This document shows, in pieces, positions 25,994-34,536 of a stretch of DNA of 64,000 nucleotides. The stretch covers positions 64,401 to 128,400 of the forward strand of contig NZ_JANDBD010000018.1 of NCBI RefSeq assembly GCF_024320865.1, written 5' to 3'. The notes beneath the pieces are model-generated. The model had not been told where the DNA came from and made no database searches. It was given only the letters and a program-made list of their open reading frames with translations. How positions within the stretch are numbered: position 1 is the first letter of the stretch; each line of letters opens with the position of its first letter. This stretch comes from Mycolicibacterium arenosum (GTDB lineage: Bacteria; Actinomycetota; Actinomycetes; Mycobacteriales; Mycobacteriaceae). The position numbers and the translations under genes are program-made.

Positions 25994-27988
25994 ATGCGCA
26001 GGAAACCAGGAATCAGCCGGCTGTCACGCCTGGTTCTCGCGATGGTCGTCCTCGGACTCGCCCTGGCGCCGAACGCCTCCGGGCAGCCGCCGTTCCGGCT
26101 GTCCTCCTACGTCACCGACAACGCCGGGGTGCTGTCGCCGAGTGAGCGCGCCGAGGTGCAGGGCGCCGTCGACGAGCTGTACGGCGCGCGCCGAATCCGG
26201 CTGTGGGTGGTCTACGTCGAGAACTTCTCCGGCAGGCAGGCCGAGGCGTGGGCGCGAAACACCCAGGAAACCAGCGATCTCCAGGATTCCGACGCGCTCC
26301 TGGCCGTCGCGACGGAGGACCGCGCGTACGCGTTCCTGGTGTCCCCCACGGCGGGCGAGGGGGTCGACGCCGACGCGATTCGGCGCGACTCGATCGAGCC
26401 GGCGCTGCGGGCCGACAACTGGCCGGGTGCGGCGGTCGCCGCCGCGACGGCACTCAGCACGCCGACGACGCCGGGCACCGTCGGCTGGGTGGGGGTGCTG
26501 GCGGTCCTGGCGGTCTTCGCGGTGCTGGTGCTGGGCCTGGTGCTCTGGACCCGACGACGCAAGCGCAAGCGGCGGGAGGCTGAGTTCGCGGCGGCGCGCC
26601 GGGTGGACCCCGAGGATCCGGCCGCGCTGGCGGCGCTCCACCTCGACGCCCTCGACGACCTCTCGAAGGCGATGGTCGTCGACGTCGACAACGCGCTACG
26701 CACCAGCGGCAACGAGCTGGCCCTGGCCGTAGAGGAGTTCGGCGACCATGACACCGCGCCGTTCACCAAGGCCGTGGGAGACGCGAAAACCACGCTGGCG
26801 CAAGCATTCAATGTTCGCCAGACGCTCGACGACGCGGTGCCGGAGACGGCGCAGCAGCGACGCGACCTGCTGACCCGCGTCGTGGTGGCCGCGGCTAAGG
26901 CGGACCGCGAACTGGACGCGCAGCGCGAGGCGTTCGCGGCGTTGCGCGACCTCGTCATCAACGCACCGTCGCGCCTGGACGCGATGACCCAGCAGATGGT
27001 GGACCTCACCGCGCGCCTCGATCCCGCGCAGCAGACGATGGCCGCACTGCGCGAGCAGTTCGCCGACACCGCGCTGGCGTCGGTGACGAGCAACGTCGAC
27101 ACGGCCAGGCAGCGGCTGGCGTTCGCCGACCAGAACATCACCACCGCAAGGGCCCTCGTCGCGCGCCCGGCGGGGAGCCAGAGGGGACTCGTCGACGCGG
27201 TGCGCGCGGCGGAATCCGCACTGGGCCAGGCCCGGACGATGCTCGACGCGGTCGACAACGCGGCCACCGACATCAATCGCGCCGCCACCGCGCTGCCGAA
27301 CGCCATCGCGGACACGCAGGCCGGCATCGACCACGCGGCCGCGCTGCTGGGTCAGGGCAACGTGTCGCGGGCGGCCGAGTTGGACTCCGCCCGCGATGCC
27401 GCCGCCGAGGCCGTCGCCACGGCGCAGAGCACCGGCGCCGCCGACCCGCTGGGGGCGTTCACCCGGTTGACGAAGGCCGATGCCGAGCTGGATCGGCTGC
27501 TGGCGACGGTCACCGAGGAGCGCGCCGCGGCCGAACGGATGAGTCGGGCCTTCGATCAGGCGCTGTTCTCGGCGCAGTCGCGCGTCCGAGGCGTGTCGGA
27601 TTACATCGACACCCGGCGCGGCAGCGTCGGCCCCGAGGCGAGGACGCGGCTGGCCGAGGCGGTCCGTCAGCTCGACGCCGCCACCGCGAAGCGATCGACC
27701 AACCTGCCCGACGCGATCGCCCACGCCAACGGCGCGGCGATGCTCGCGGCGCAGGCGCAGCAGCTGGCCGACCACGACGTCAGCGCGGCGCAGCACGCGT
27801 ACGCCGGCCGATACGGCGGCGGCGACAACACCGGCGCGATGATCGGCGGCATCATCATCGGCAACATCCTGTCGGGTGCCCTGCGCGGCGGGCTCGGCGG
27901 CGGCATCGGCGGCGGCGGCTGGAGCTCGACGACGTTCGGCGGCTCCGGTGGCGGCGGCGGGTGGAGCGGCGGCGGCGGCCGGTTCTAG
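25994..27988 (+). CDS. TPM-domain membrane protein (Rv2345-like)
   Basis: A 664-residue envelope protein. A signal sequence (about 1-32) is followed by a TPM domain (about 37-155; ITDNAGVLSPSERAEVQGAV-type start and DALLAVATEDRAYAFLV). One membrane helix near 165-185 ends in a basic RRRKRKRRE stop-transfer. The long remainder is Ala/Asp/Gln-rich helical coiled coil, and the last 50 residues are a Gly-rich tail ending WSGGGGRF. TPM domains appear in photosystem repair and in YgcG-type proteins with a proposed acid phosphatase activity. The ATG at 25994 is preferred over TTG 25985. It converges on glyS with 7 bases between the stops. Confidence 0.85.
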   Translation: MRRKPGISRLSRLVLAMVVLGLALAPNASGQPPFRLSSYVTDNAGVLSPSERAEVQGAVDELYGARRIRLWVVYVENFSGRQAEAWARNTQETSDLQDSDALLAVATEDRAYAFLVSPTAGEGVDADAIRRDSIEPALRADNWPGAAVAAATALSTPTTPGTVGWVGVLAVLAVFAVLVLGLVLWTRRRKRKRREAEFAAARRVDPEDPAALAALHLDALDDLSKAMVVDVDNALRTSGNELALAVEEFGDHDTAPFTKAVGDAKTTLAQAFNVRQTLDDAVPETAQQRRDLLTRVVVAAAKADRELDAQREAFAALRDLVINAPSRLDAMTQQMVDLTARLDPAQQTMAALREQFADTALASVTSNVDTARQRLAFADQNITTARALVARPAGSQRGLVDAVRAAESALGQARTMLDAVDNAATDINRAATALPNAIADTQAGIDHAAALLGQGNVSRAAELDSARDAAAEAVATAQSTGAADPLGAFTRLTKADAELDRLLATVTEERAAAERMSRAFDQALFSAQSRVRGVSDYIDTRRGSVGPEARTRLAEAVRQLDAATAKRSTNLPDAIAHANGAAMLAAQAQQLADHDVSAAQHAYAGRYGGGDNTGAMIGGIIIGNILSGALRGGLGGGIGGGGWSSTTFGGSGGGGGWSGGGGRF

Positions 27989-27995
27989 GAGGGGG

Positions 27996-29381
27996 TCAGC
28001 AACCCTTGAGCCGGACGGCCAGGTAGTCGCTCACCGCATCGATCGCCACCCGCTCCTGGGTCATCGCGTCGCGCTCCCGCACGGTGACCGAGTGATCCTC
28101 GAGCGAGTCGAAGTCGAGCGTCACACAGAACGGCGTGCCGATCTCGTCCTGCCTGCGGTAACGCCGCCCGATGGCACCGGCGTCGTCGAACTCGATGTTC
28201 CAGGACTTCCGCAGTTCGGCCGCCAGGTCGCGCGCCTTCGGCGACAGGTCGGCGTGCCGGGACAGCGGCAGGACCGCGGCCTTCACCGGGGCGAGCCGCG
28301 GATCGAGCTTGAGCACCGTGCGCTTGTCGACGCCGCCCTTCGCGTTGGGCGCCTCGTCCTCGGTGTACGCATCGACCAGGAACGCCATCAGCGAGCGCGT
28401 CAGGCCGGCCGCCGGCTCGATGACGTAGGGCGTGTAGCGGGTTTCGGTCGCCTGGTCGTAATAGGTCAGGTCGACTCCGGAAGCCTTTGCGTGGCTGGAC
28501 AAGTCGTGATCGGTGCGGTTGGCGATGCCCTCCAGTTCACCCCACGGGTTGCCCGCGAAGCCGAACTTGTACTCGATGTCGGTGGTGCCCGCGCTGTAGT
28601 GCGACAGCTTCTCCAGCGGATGCTCGTAGAGCCGCAGGTTGTCGCGGTTGATACCGAGGTCGACGTACCACTGCAGCCGCGTGTCGATCCAGTACTGGTG
28701 CCATTCGGCCGCCGTCGACGGCTCGACGAAGAACTCCATCTCCATCTGCTCGAACTCGCGAGTCCGGAAGATGAAGTTGCCCGGCGTGATCTCGTTGCGG
28801 AAGCTCTTGCCGATCTGGCCGATGCCGAACGGGGGCTTGCGGCGCGACGTGGTCACGACGTTGGCGAAGTTCACGAAGATGCCCTGCGCGGTTTCGGGCC
28901 GCAGGTAGTGCAGCCCCTCCTCGGACTCGATCGGGCCGAGGTAGGTCTTGAGCATCATGTTGAAGTCGCGGGGCTCGGTCCACTGCCCCTTGGTTCCGCA
29001 GTCGGGACAGACGATTTCGGTCATCGGCACCGCATCCGGGTCGTCGAGCCCCTTCTTCAGGGCGTACGCCTCCTGCAGGTGGTCCTGCCGGTGCCGCTTG
29101 TGGCAGTTCAGGCACTCGACGAGCGGGTCGTTGAACACCGCGACGTGGCCAGACGCCACCCACACCTGACGCGGCAGGATGATCGCGCTGTCGAGACCGA
29201 CGACGTCGTCGCGGCCGGTGACGACGGACCGCCACCACTGCCGCTTGATGTTCTCCTTGAGCTCCACACCGAGTGGCCCGTAATCCCACGCCGACTTGGT
29301 GCCGCCGTAGATCTCGCCCGACTGATAGACCAGGCCACGGCGTTTCGCGAGGTTCGCAACGGTGTCGATGATGGATGCCAC
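27996..29381 (-). CDS. glyS: Glycyl-tRNA synthetase (dimeric type)
   Basis: A 461-residue class II synthetase that charges tRNA-Gly. Visible are the N-terminal RRGLVYQSGEIYGG motif, a zinc-like CLNCHKRHRQDH...CPDCG insertion, motif 2 with SFRNEITPGNFIFRTREFEQMEM, and motif 3 with AAGLTRSLMAFLVDAY. The C-terminal anticodon-binding domain follows (VKAAVLPLSRHADLS). The GTG start at 29381 (VASIIDTVANLAKRRG) matches the family length of about 460; the frame continues upstream but no family sequence does. It is divergent from smtB, 88 bp away. Confidence 0.96.
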   Translation of the reverse strand: MASIIDTVANLAKRRGLVYQSGEIYGGTKSAWDYGPLGVELKENIKRQWWRSVVTGRDDVVGLDSAIILPRQVWVASGHVAVFNDPLVECLNCHKRHRQDHLQEAYALKKGLDDPDAVPMTEIVCPDCGTKGQWTEPRDFNMMLKTYLGPIESEEGLHYLRPETAQGIFVNFANVVTTSRRKPPFGIGQIGKSFRNEITPGNFIFRTREFEQMEMEFFVEPSTAAEWHQYWIDTRLQWYVDLGINRDNLRLYEHPLEKLSHYSAGTTDIEYKFGFAGNPWGELEGIANRTDHDLSSHAKASGVDLTYYDQATETRYTPYVIEPAAGLTRSLMAFLVDAYTEDEAPNAKGGVDKRTVLKLDPRLAPVKAAVLPLSRHADLSPKARDLAAELRKSWNIEFDDAGAIGRRYRRQDEIGTPFCVTLDFDSLEDHSVTVRERDAMTQERVAIDAVSDYLAVRLKGC

Positions 29382-29433
29382 GGGTTGACAGCGTAGTGGT
29401 GCGCGCATTCGGGGCGTCGCCCGGCGCGACACG

Positions 29434-29461
29434 TTGACATGCGCGACCGTGCATGTAATCT
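29434..29461 (+). promoter_or_regulatory. smtB-zur promoter with overlapping operator
   Basis: A consensus -35 box TTGACA (29434-29439) and a -10 box TAATCT (29456-29461) are 16 bases apart. An inverted repeat ACATGC (29437-29442) with GCATGT (29451-29456) lies within the promoter, as expected for the zinc-sensing ArsR-family repressor SmtB. The -10 ends 8 bases before the smtB ATG, so the mRNA is probably leaderless. Confidence 0.75.
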
Positions 29462-29469
29462 GAACCCTA

Positions 29470-29826
29470 ATGAAAACGGTTTCCAATTTGGCGCTCACGC
29501 CGGACTCCCCCGCCGACGACGCGCAGCCGCAGGCGGCGGTCCTCGACACCGCCGGAGAACTGCTGCGCGCGCTGGCCGCCCCGGTGCGGATCGCGATCGT
29601 GCTCCAGCTTCGCGAGGCGTCGCGCTGTGTGCACGAACTTGTCGACGCACTCGAGGTCCCCCAACCCCTCGTCAGCCAGCACCTGCGCATCCTCAAGGCG
29701 GCGGGCGTCGTCGCCGGCGAACGGGCGGGGCGCGAGGTCCGCTACTCCCTGGTCGACCACCACCTCGCCGAGATCGTGCTGGCCGCCGTCGAACACGCGG
29801 GAGAGATCACCGAGGCGTCGCGTTGA
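29470..29826 (+). CDS. smtB: Zinc-responsive ArsR-family repressor SmtB
   Basis: A 118-residue winged-helix metalloregulator (Rv2358-like). The DNA-recognition helix is in VPQPLVSQHLRILKAAGVV. The C-terminal helix carries the alpha-5 zinc site pattern D-x-H...H-x-x-E (VDHHLAEIVLAAVEHAGE). Zn2+ binding releases DNA and so relieves repression of its own operon and of zur. The ATG at 29470 has no ribosome-binding site but lies 8 bases from a -10 box, consistent with leaderless translation. It overlaps zur by four bases. Confidence 0.94.
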   Translation: MKTVSNLALTPDSPADDAQPQAAVLDTAGELLRALAAPVRIAIVLQLREASRCVHELVDALEVPQPLVSQHLRILKAAGVVAGERAGREVRYSLVDHHLAEIVLAAVEHAGEITEASR

Positions 29827-30212
29827 CCGGCACCGCCGTTCGCGCGACCCGGCAGCGCGCGGCCATCTCCGCACTGCTCGAGAACGTCGACGAGTTCCGG
29901 TCGGCCCAGGAACTGCACGACGAGTTGCGCCGCCGCGGCGAGAACATCGGCCTGACGACCGTGTACCGGACGCTGCAGGCGATGGCCGGGGCCGGACTGG
30001 TCGACACGCTGCGCACCGACACCGGCGAGTCGCTGTACCGCCGGTGCTCGGCGCACCACCACCATCACCTCGTGTGCCGCGGATGCGGGGCCACCGTCGA
30101 GGTCGAGGGCGGCGCCGCCGAGACCTGGGCCGCCGACGTGGCTCGCGAACACGGCTTCTCCGACGTCAGCCACACCATCGAGATCTTCGGGATGTGCAGC
30201 GTCTGCGGCTAG
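29823..30212 (+). CDS. zur: Zinc uptake regulator Zur (FurB)
   Basis: A 129-residue Fur-family repressor (Rv2359-like) that shuts off zinc-uptake and alternative ribosomal-protein genes when zinc is plentiful. The DNA-binding half has TRQRAAISALLENVDEF and IGLTTVYRTLQAMAGAGLVD. The metal sites include AHHHHHLVCRGCG and the C-terminal CSVCG pair. The TTG start overlaps the smtB stop (TTGA), so the two regulators are translationally coupled. Its stop TAG is shared, as CTAG, with the convergent gene. Confidence 0.95.
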   Translation: MTGTAVRATRQRAAISALLENVDEFRSAQELHDELRRRGENIGLTTVYRTLQAMAGAGLVDTLRTDTGESLYRRCSAHHHHHLVCRGCGATVEVEGGAAETWAADVAREHGFSDVSHTIEIFGMCSVCG

Positions 30213-30655
30213 GCGGACAGGTCCCTCTTGACGTCCTCACCCGTGGCGAGCACCAGCAGGATCAACGTCCGCAGTGCGTCATCGGTCAATCCGCCCGCGG
30301 GAAAGTTGTAGCGCAGCAAGACATCTGCGACCTTCTTAGCCGAAGCCCGACGCGTCGACCCCTTCGCGCTGGACCCGTTCACGTCGGAGTCCACCAGCTT
30401 CTCCACCAGCACGACCGTGCCGAGCATGGTCTTGCTCGCGTGCGCGGCGACGCGTTCGCGAATCTTCGCGTTCAGTGGCAGGTCCCACGCGAGGGGCTGC
30501 GTCAGCGACACCATCTCGAGGTCGTCGGCGAGCGCGACCACCCGCAGCGACGCAGGAGTGCCGTCGTGGCTGATCGTCAGCCCGTCCTCGTCCTCCTCGA
30601 TGAGCGTGACATCGGCTCCGAGCGCCACCGCGAGGCGCTGGACGAGCGTCGGCAT
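30209..30655 (-). CDS. Conserved hypothetical protein (Rv2360c-like)
   Basis: A 148-residue soluble protein, alpha/beta, with a first half rich in short strands (LGADVTLIEEDEDGLTISHDG) and a helical second half. It is the conserved gene next to uppS in mycobacteria (Rv2360c), for which I know no function. The ATG at 30655 is chosen; a GTG at 30676 would add 7 residues. It follows uppS on the same strand, 22 bases downstream, and converges with zur, sharing CTAG. Confidence 0.7.
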   Translation of the reverse strand: MPTLVQRLAVALGADVTLIEEDEDGLTISHDGTPASLRVVALADDLEMVSLTQPLAWDLPLNAKIRERVAAHASKTMLGTVVLVEKLVDSDVNGSSAKGSTRRASAKKVADVLLRYNFPAGGLTDDALRTLILLVLATGEDVKRDLSA

Positions 30656-30677
30656 CAGGCCCTGCCCCTGTGCCACA

Positions 30678-31571
30678 TCATTCGGCTCTGCCGAAGCGGC
30701 GATTGCGGTTGACGTACTCCACGCAGGCCTCCCACAGGTCGCGGCGGTCGTAGTCCGGCCACAACTTGTCCTGGAACACGTACTCCGCGTACGCCGCCTG
30801 CCACAGGAGGAAGTTGCTCGCCCGCTGCTCTCCCGACGTGCGGATGAACAGGTCGACGTCCGGGATGTCGGCCCGATGCAGGTGTTTGGCGAACGACGCC
30901 TCGCTGATCCGGCTGGGTTTGATCTTCCCATCAGCGGCTTCCTGTGCCAGTTCCCTTGCCGCCTCGACGATTTCGGTACGGCCGCCATAGTTCACGCAGT
31001 AGTTGATGGTGATGACGTCGTTGCCGACCGTCATCTTCTCGGCGATGTCGAACTCCTTGATGACGCTGCTCCACATGCGCGGTCGCGAGCCCACCCAGCG
31101 CATGTTGACGCCCATCGCGTTGAGGTTCTCGCGACGGCGGCGCACCACCTCGCGGTTGAAGCCCATCAGGAAGCGGACCTCCTCGGCGCTGCGCTTCCAG
31201 TTCTCCGTCGAGAACGCGTACACCGTCAGGTGCTTGACGCCGATCTCGATGGCGCCGCAGGTGATGTCGATGAGCACCGCCTCGCCCATCTTGTGGCCCT
31301 CGGTGCGGCTGAGACCGCGTTGCTGGGCCCACCGGCCGTTGCCGTCCATGACGACGGCGACGTGGGTCGGCACCTGGTCGGCGGGGATCAGCGGCGCGGA
31401 CTCCTTCGACGTGTGCTGCGGCGGTCGCGAGAACCTGCCGTTGGTGCGCGGCGGAAGTTCCGGGAACACCACCGGCCACGAGGACTTGTCGGGGAACGAC
31501 GGGTAGTCCTCAGGCGCCGGGGGCAGCTGCGGGTACTTCCGCGTCTTCCCCAGTCTCCCGTCCTTGGCCAT
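30678..31571 (-). CDS. uppS: Decaprenyl diphosphate synthase UppS
   Basis: A 297-residue cis-prenyltransferase (Rv2361c-like). It extends an allylic diphosphate to decaprenyl diphosphate, the lipid carrier for arabinogalactan and peptidoglycan. The catalytic VMDGNGRWA motif has D76, and the C-terminal VDLFIRTSGEQRASNFLLWQ motif binds the second substrate. The first 65 residues are the extra basic, Pro-rich region typical of the mycobacterial enzyme. It overlaps recO by 62 bases, so the two are probably co-transcribed. Confidence 0.96.
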   Translation of the reverse strand: MAKDGRLGKTRKYPQLPPAPEDYPSFPDKSSWPVVFPELPPRTNGRFSRPPQHTSKESAPLIPADQVPTHVAVVMDGNGRWAQQRGLSRTEGHKMGEAVLIDITCGAIEIGVKHLTVYAFSTENWKRSAEEVRFLMGFNREVVRRRRENLNAMGVNMRWVGSRPRMWSSVIKEFDIAEKMTVGNDVITINYCVNYGGRTEIVEAARELAQEAADGKIKPSRISEASFAKHLHRADIPDVDLFIRTSGEQRASNFLLWQAAYAEYVFQDKLWPDYDRRDLWEACVEYVNRNRRFGRAE

Positions 31572-32361
31572 GCGCCATATCCTGCCCGACCAGAGCGGCC
31601 CGACGGTCAGCGACCGTCCGATCGATCCGGTAGACGCGTTCCACCAGGGGCAACGTGCGCAGCTGCCGCTCCAGATGCCACTGCAGATGGGCGGCGACGA
31701 GCCCGCTGGCCTGGCTGCGGTGGCCCGGTTCCGACGCCTGCGCGTACTCCCAGTCACCGTCGTGCAGGGCCGCCATCAGGTCGACCACCTGCTGCGGCGG
31801 CGTCGCCGACCCCGACGGCCTGCAGTGCACGCACACACTGCCGCCCGCGCCGACGTGGAACGCCCGGTGCGGTCCCGGCGCCGCGCAGCGTGCGCACTCG
31901 ATGAGCGACGGCGCCCACCCGGCGATTCCCATGGCGCGCAACAGATACGCGTCGAGCACCAACTCACGCGGACGACTGCCGTCGGCCACCGCGCGCAGCG
32001 CTCCGACGGTCAGCCGGTGCAACGCGGGCATCGGTGCGTGTTCCTCGCCGGACAGCCGCTCGGCGGTCTCCAGGATCGCGCAGCCACACGTGTACCTGCC
32101 GTAGTCACTGACGATGTCGCTGGCGAACGCGTCGATCGCCTGCACCTGGGTGACGATGTCGAGGTTGCGACCGGGGTGGAGTTGGACGTCTATGTGGGCG
32201 AACGGCTCCAGGCGCGCGCCGAACTTACTGCGCGTCCTGCGCACTCCCTTGGCCACCGCACGGACCAACCCGTGCTCGCGAGTGAGCAGGGTGACGATCC
32301 GATCGGCCTCACCGAGCTTGTGCTGACGCAGCACGACGGCCCGGTCCCGATACAACCGCAT
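31510..32361 (-). CDS. recO: DNA repair protein RecO
   Basis: A 283-residue recombination mediator that helps load RecA on single-stranded DNA. The N-terminal OB-fold is clear (YRDRAVVLRQHKLGEADRIVTLLTREHGLV), and a zinc-like CARC...CVHC pair follows. The C-terminal end (from about 260, LVGQDMAHGQGRETGEDAEV) is low-complexity and longer than I expect for the family; it lies in the 62-bp overlap with uppS. It is divergent from amiA2. Confidence 0.93.
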   Translation of the reverse strand: MRLYRDRAVVLRQHKLGEADRIVTLLTREHGLVRAVAKGVRRTRSKFGARLEPFAHIDVQLHPGRNLDIVTQVQAIDAFASDIVSDYGRYTCGCAILETAERLSGEEHAPMPALHRLTVGALRAVADGSRPRELVLDAYLLRAMGIAGWAPSLIECARCAAPGPHRAFHVGAGGSVCVHCRPSGSATPPQQVVDLMAALHDGDWEYAQASEPGHRSQASGLVAAHLQWHLERQLRTLPLVERVYRIDRTVADRRAALVGQDMAHGQGRETGEDAEVPAAAPGA

Positions 32362-32440
32362 CGTCCCAGTCTTGCATCGCGGACCGACTTACTCCTGGCG
32401 ACCCGCCCACGCGGACCGGCCGGATATCCTCGGTGTCGTC

Positions 32441-33919
32441 ATGGTCGAAACCCCGTCCCCTCCGGCAACTTCGGTGAACTTTCCCACGCTGACGCAGCAG
32501 CGGTACCGGCTCGCGAGTGGTCGCGTCACGTCCGTCGACCTCGTCAGCAGTGCGTTGGACGCGATCGAGGCCAGTCAGCCGACACTGAACGCGTTCCGCG
32601 TGGTGCTTCGTACGCAGGCCCTGGCCGATGCTGCGGCCGCCGACCGCAAACGCGACGCCGGCGAGGACCTACCGCTGCTCGGGATCCCGATCGCGGTCAA
32701 GGACGACGTCGACGTGGCGGGCGTCCCGACGCGGTTCGGGACCGCGGGCGACGTCGCACCGGCGACCGCCGACGCCGAGGTGGTGCGCCGGCTCCGCGCC
32801 GCCGGGGCCGTCATCGTCGGCAAGACCAACACGTGCGAGCTCGGACAGTGGCCGTTCACCAGCGGCCCCGGCTTCGGACACACCCGCAACCCGTGGTCAC
32901 GCGAGCACACCCCCGGCGGTTCGTCGGGCGGCAGCGCGGCTGCCGTCGCCGCGGGACTGGTATCCGCCGCGATCGGGTCCGACGGCGCGGGCAGCGTGCG
33001 CATCCCCGCGGCGTGGACCCACCTGGTCGGCATCAAGCCGCAGCGCGGCCGCATCTCGACATGGCCGCTGCCCGAGGCCTTCAACGGCATCACGGTCAAC
33101 GGCGTGCTGGCGCGCACCGTCACCGACGCGGCCCTGGTACTCGACGCCGCGTCCGGAAACGCCGACGGCGATCTCCACAAACCACCGGCCGTGAAGGCAT
33201 CCGACTTCATCGGCCAGGCCGCCGGACCCCTGACCGTCGCCGTGTCGACCAGGTTCCCCTTCACCGGTTTCCGCGCGAAGCTGCACCCGGAGATCCGCTC
33301 GGCGCTCGACGGTGTCGCGGCCCAACTCCAGGACCTCGGCCACCGCCTCACCCGCGCCGACCCCGACTACAACCTGCGGATGTCGTGGAACTTCCTGGCG
33401 CGGTCGACGTCCGGGCTCGTCGACTGGTCCTATCGCCTGAACCCGCTGGTGGAACTCGATAAACGCACCGCGAGCAATATGCGGATGGGCCGATTGCTGG
33501 GCCAGCACACCCTGCTGAGGGCACGAGCGCACGAGGCCGCCACCCAGCGCCGCATCGGCTGGATCTTCAACGTCGCCGACGTCGTCCTCGCGCCCACCAC
33601 GGCACTGCCGCCACCACCCGTGCACGACTTCGATCGCCGCGGCGGAATGTCCACTGACCGGGCGATGATCCGCGCATGCCCGGTCACCTGGCCGTGGAAT
33701 CTCGTCGGCTGGCCGTCGATCAACGTGCCCGCCGGCTTCACCTCGGACGGGCTGCCGATCGGCGTGCAGTTGATGGGGCCGGCCAACAGTGAACCGATGC
33801 TGATCTCGTTGGCCGCCGAACTCGAGGCGATCAACGGGTGGGGTACCAAACAGCCGTCCCCGTGGTGGATCACAGGCGAGGCGAGCGAGACGGCGACGCA
33901 GACCGACGCCGTGCCGTAA
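32441..33919 (+). CDS. amiA2: Amidase-signature hydrolase
   Basis: A 492-residue amidase-signature enzyme (Rv2363-like). The Ser-cisSer-Lys triad is visible: K87 in IPIAVKDDV, a GGSSGGS loop with Ser161/162, and nucleophile Ser185 in GSDGAGSVRIPAAW. It hydrolyses an amide or short-chain nitrile-derived substrate; specificity cannot be read from the sequence. The ATG at 32441 is chosen over upstream open frame. No signal peptide is seen, so it is probably cytoplasmic. Confidence 0.93.
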   Translation: MVETPSPPATSVNFPTLTQQRYRLASGRVTSVDLVSSALDAIEASQPTLNAFRVVLRTQALADAAAADRKRDAGEDLPLLGIPIAVKDDVDVAGVPTRFGTAGDVAPATADAEVVRRLRAAGAVIVGKTNTCELGQWPFTSGPGFGHTRNPWSREHTPGGSSGGSAAAVAAGLVSAAIGSDGAGSVRIPAAWTHLVGIKPQRGRISTWPLPEAFNGITVNGVLARTVTDAALVLDAASGNADGDLHKPPAVKASDFIGQAAGPLTVAVSTRFPFTGFRAKLHPEIRSALDGVAAQLQDLGHRLTRADPDYNLRMSWNFLARSTSGLVDWSYRLNPLVELDKRTASNMRMGRLLGQHTLLRARAHEAATQRRIGWIFNVADVVLAPTTALPPPPVHDFDRRGGMSTDRAMIRACPVTWPWNLVGWPSINVPAGFTSDGLPIGVQLMGPANSEPMLISLAAELEAINGWGTKQPSPWWITGEASETATQTDAVP

Positions 33920-33929
33920 TGTCCCGTTC

Positions 33930-34415
33930 GTGAAGGTCAGCGGGTTTCTGCGGGTGTTGCCCGCCATCGCCGTCGCGGGCGGCGCGCTCGTCGTGTCACC
34001 TGCGGCCCACGCCGACAACTCGCGGCTCAACGAGAGCGTCGCCGCCAACGTCTACACCATCCAGAAGCAGCACGGCTGCGACACCGAGATCAAGATCAAT
34101 CCGCAGCTGCGGCTGGCGGCGCAGTGGCACGCCAACGACGTGCTCAACAACCGCGCGCTCGACGGCGACATCGGCTCAGACGGCTCGACCGCCCAGAGCC
34201 GCGCCAACGCCGCGGGCTTCGGTGGCATCGCGTCCGAAACGGTGGCCATCAACCCCGCGCTCGCGATCAGCGGCGTCGAGATCCTGAACCAGTGGTACTA
34301 CCGCCCCGACTACATGGCGATCATGTCGAACTGCGCGAACACGCAGATCGGCGTGTGGTCGGAGAACAGCCTCGACAGGTCCGTCGTCGTGGCGGTGTAC
34401 GGCCAGCCCGGCTGA
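33930..34415 (+). CDS. Secreted CAP-domain-like protein
   Basis: A 161-residue exported protein. The Sec signal peptide runs to about residue 28 (AAHA-DN). The mature domain has the shape of small mycobacterial CAP/SCP proteins: LRLAAQWHANDVLNN near the N-terminal helix, a SAQSRANAAGFGG-type stretch and a final VVAVYGQP strand; two cysteines (HGCDTE and NCANT) probably form a disulfide. The usual CAP metal-binding pair of histidines is not obvious, so it may be non-catalytic. The start is GTG. Confidence 0.8.
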   Translation: MKVSGFLRVLPAIAVAGGALVVSPAAHADNSRLNESVAANVYTIQKQHGCDTEIKINPQLRLAAQWHANDVLNNRALDGDIGSDGSTAQSRANAAGFGGIASETVAINPALAISGVEILNQWYYRPDYMAIMSNCANTQIGVWSENSLDRSVVVAVYGQPG

Positions 34416-34451
34416 GGCCCGGCCTCACCGACCCCCCCTGAGCAGGGAAGA

Positions 34452-34468
34452 ATAGGGAAACTCCCTAT
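34452..34468. promoter_or_regulatory. Palindromic operator upstream of a secreted protein pair
   Basis: A perfect inverted repeat ATAGGGA-AAC-TCCCTAT (7-3-7) lies 68 bases before the ATG at 34537. It is the strongest regulatory-looking palindrome in this part of the window. The binding protein cannot be named from the sequence. Confidence 0.6.
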
Positions 34469-34536
34469 ATGTCCGCGCGTGCTCCGGCGTTAGCGTCAGC
34501 TGAGTCGGGAAACACGATCGACTAAGGGGAGACCAC

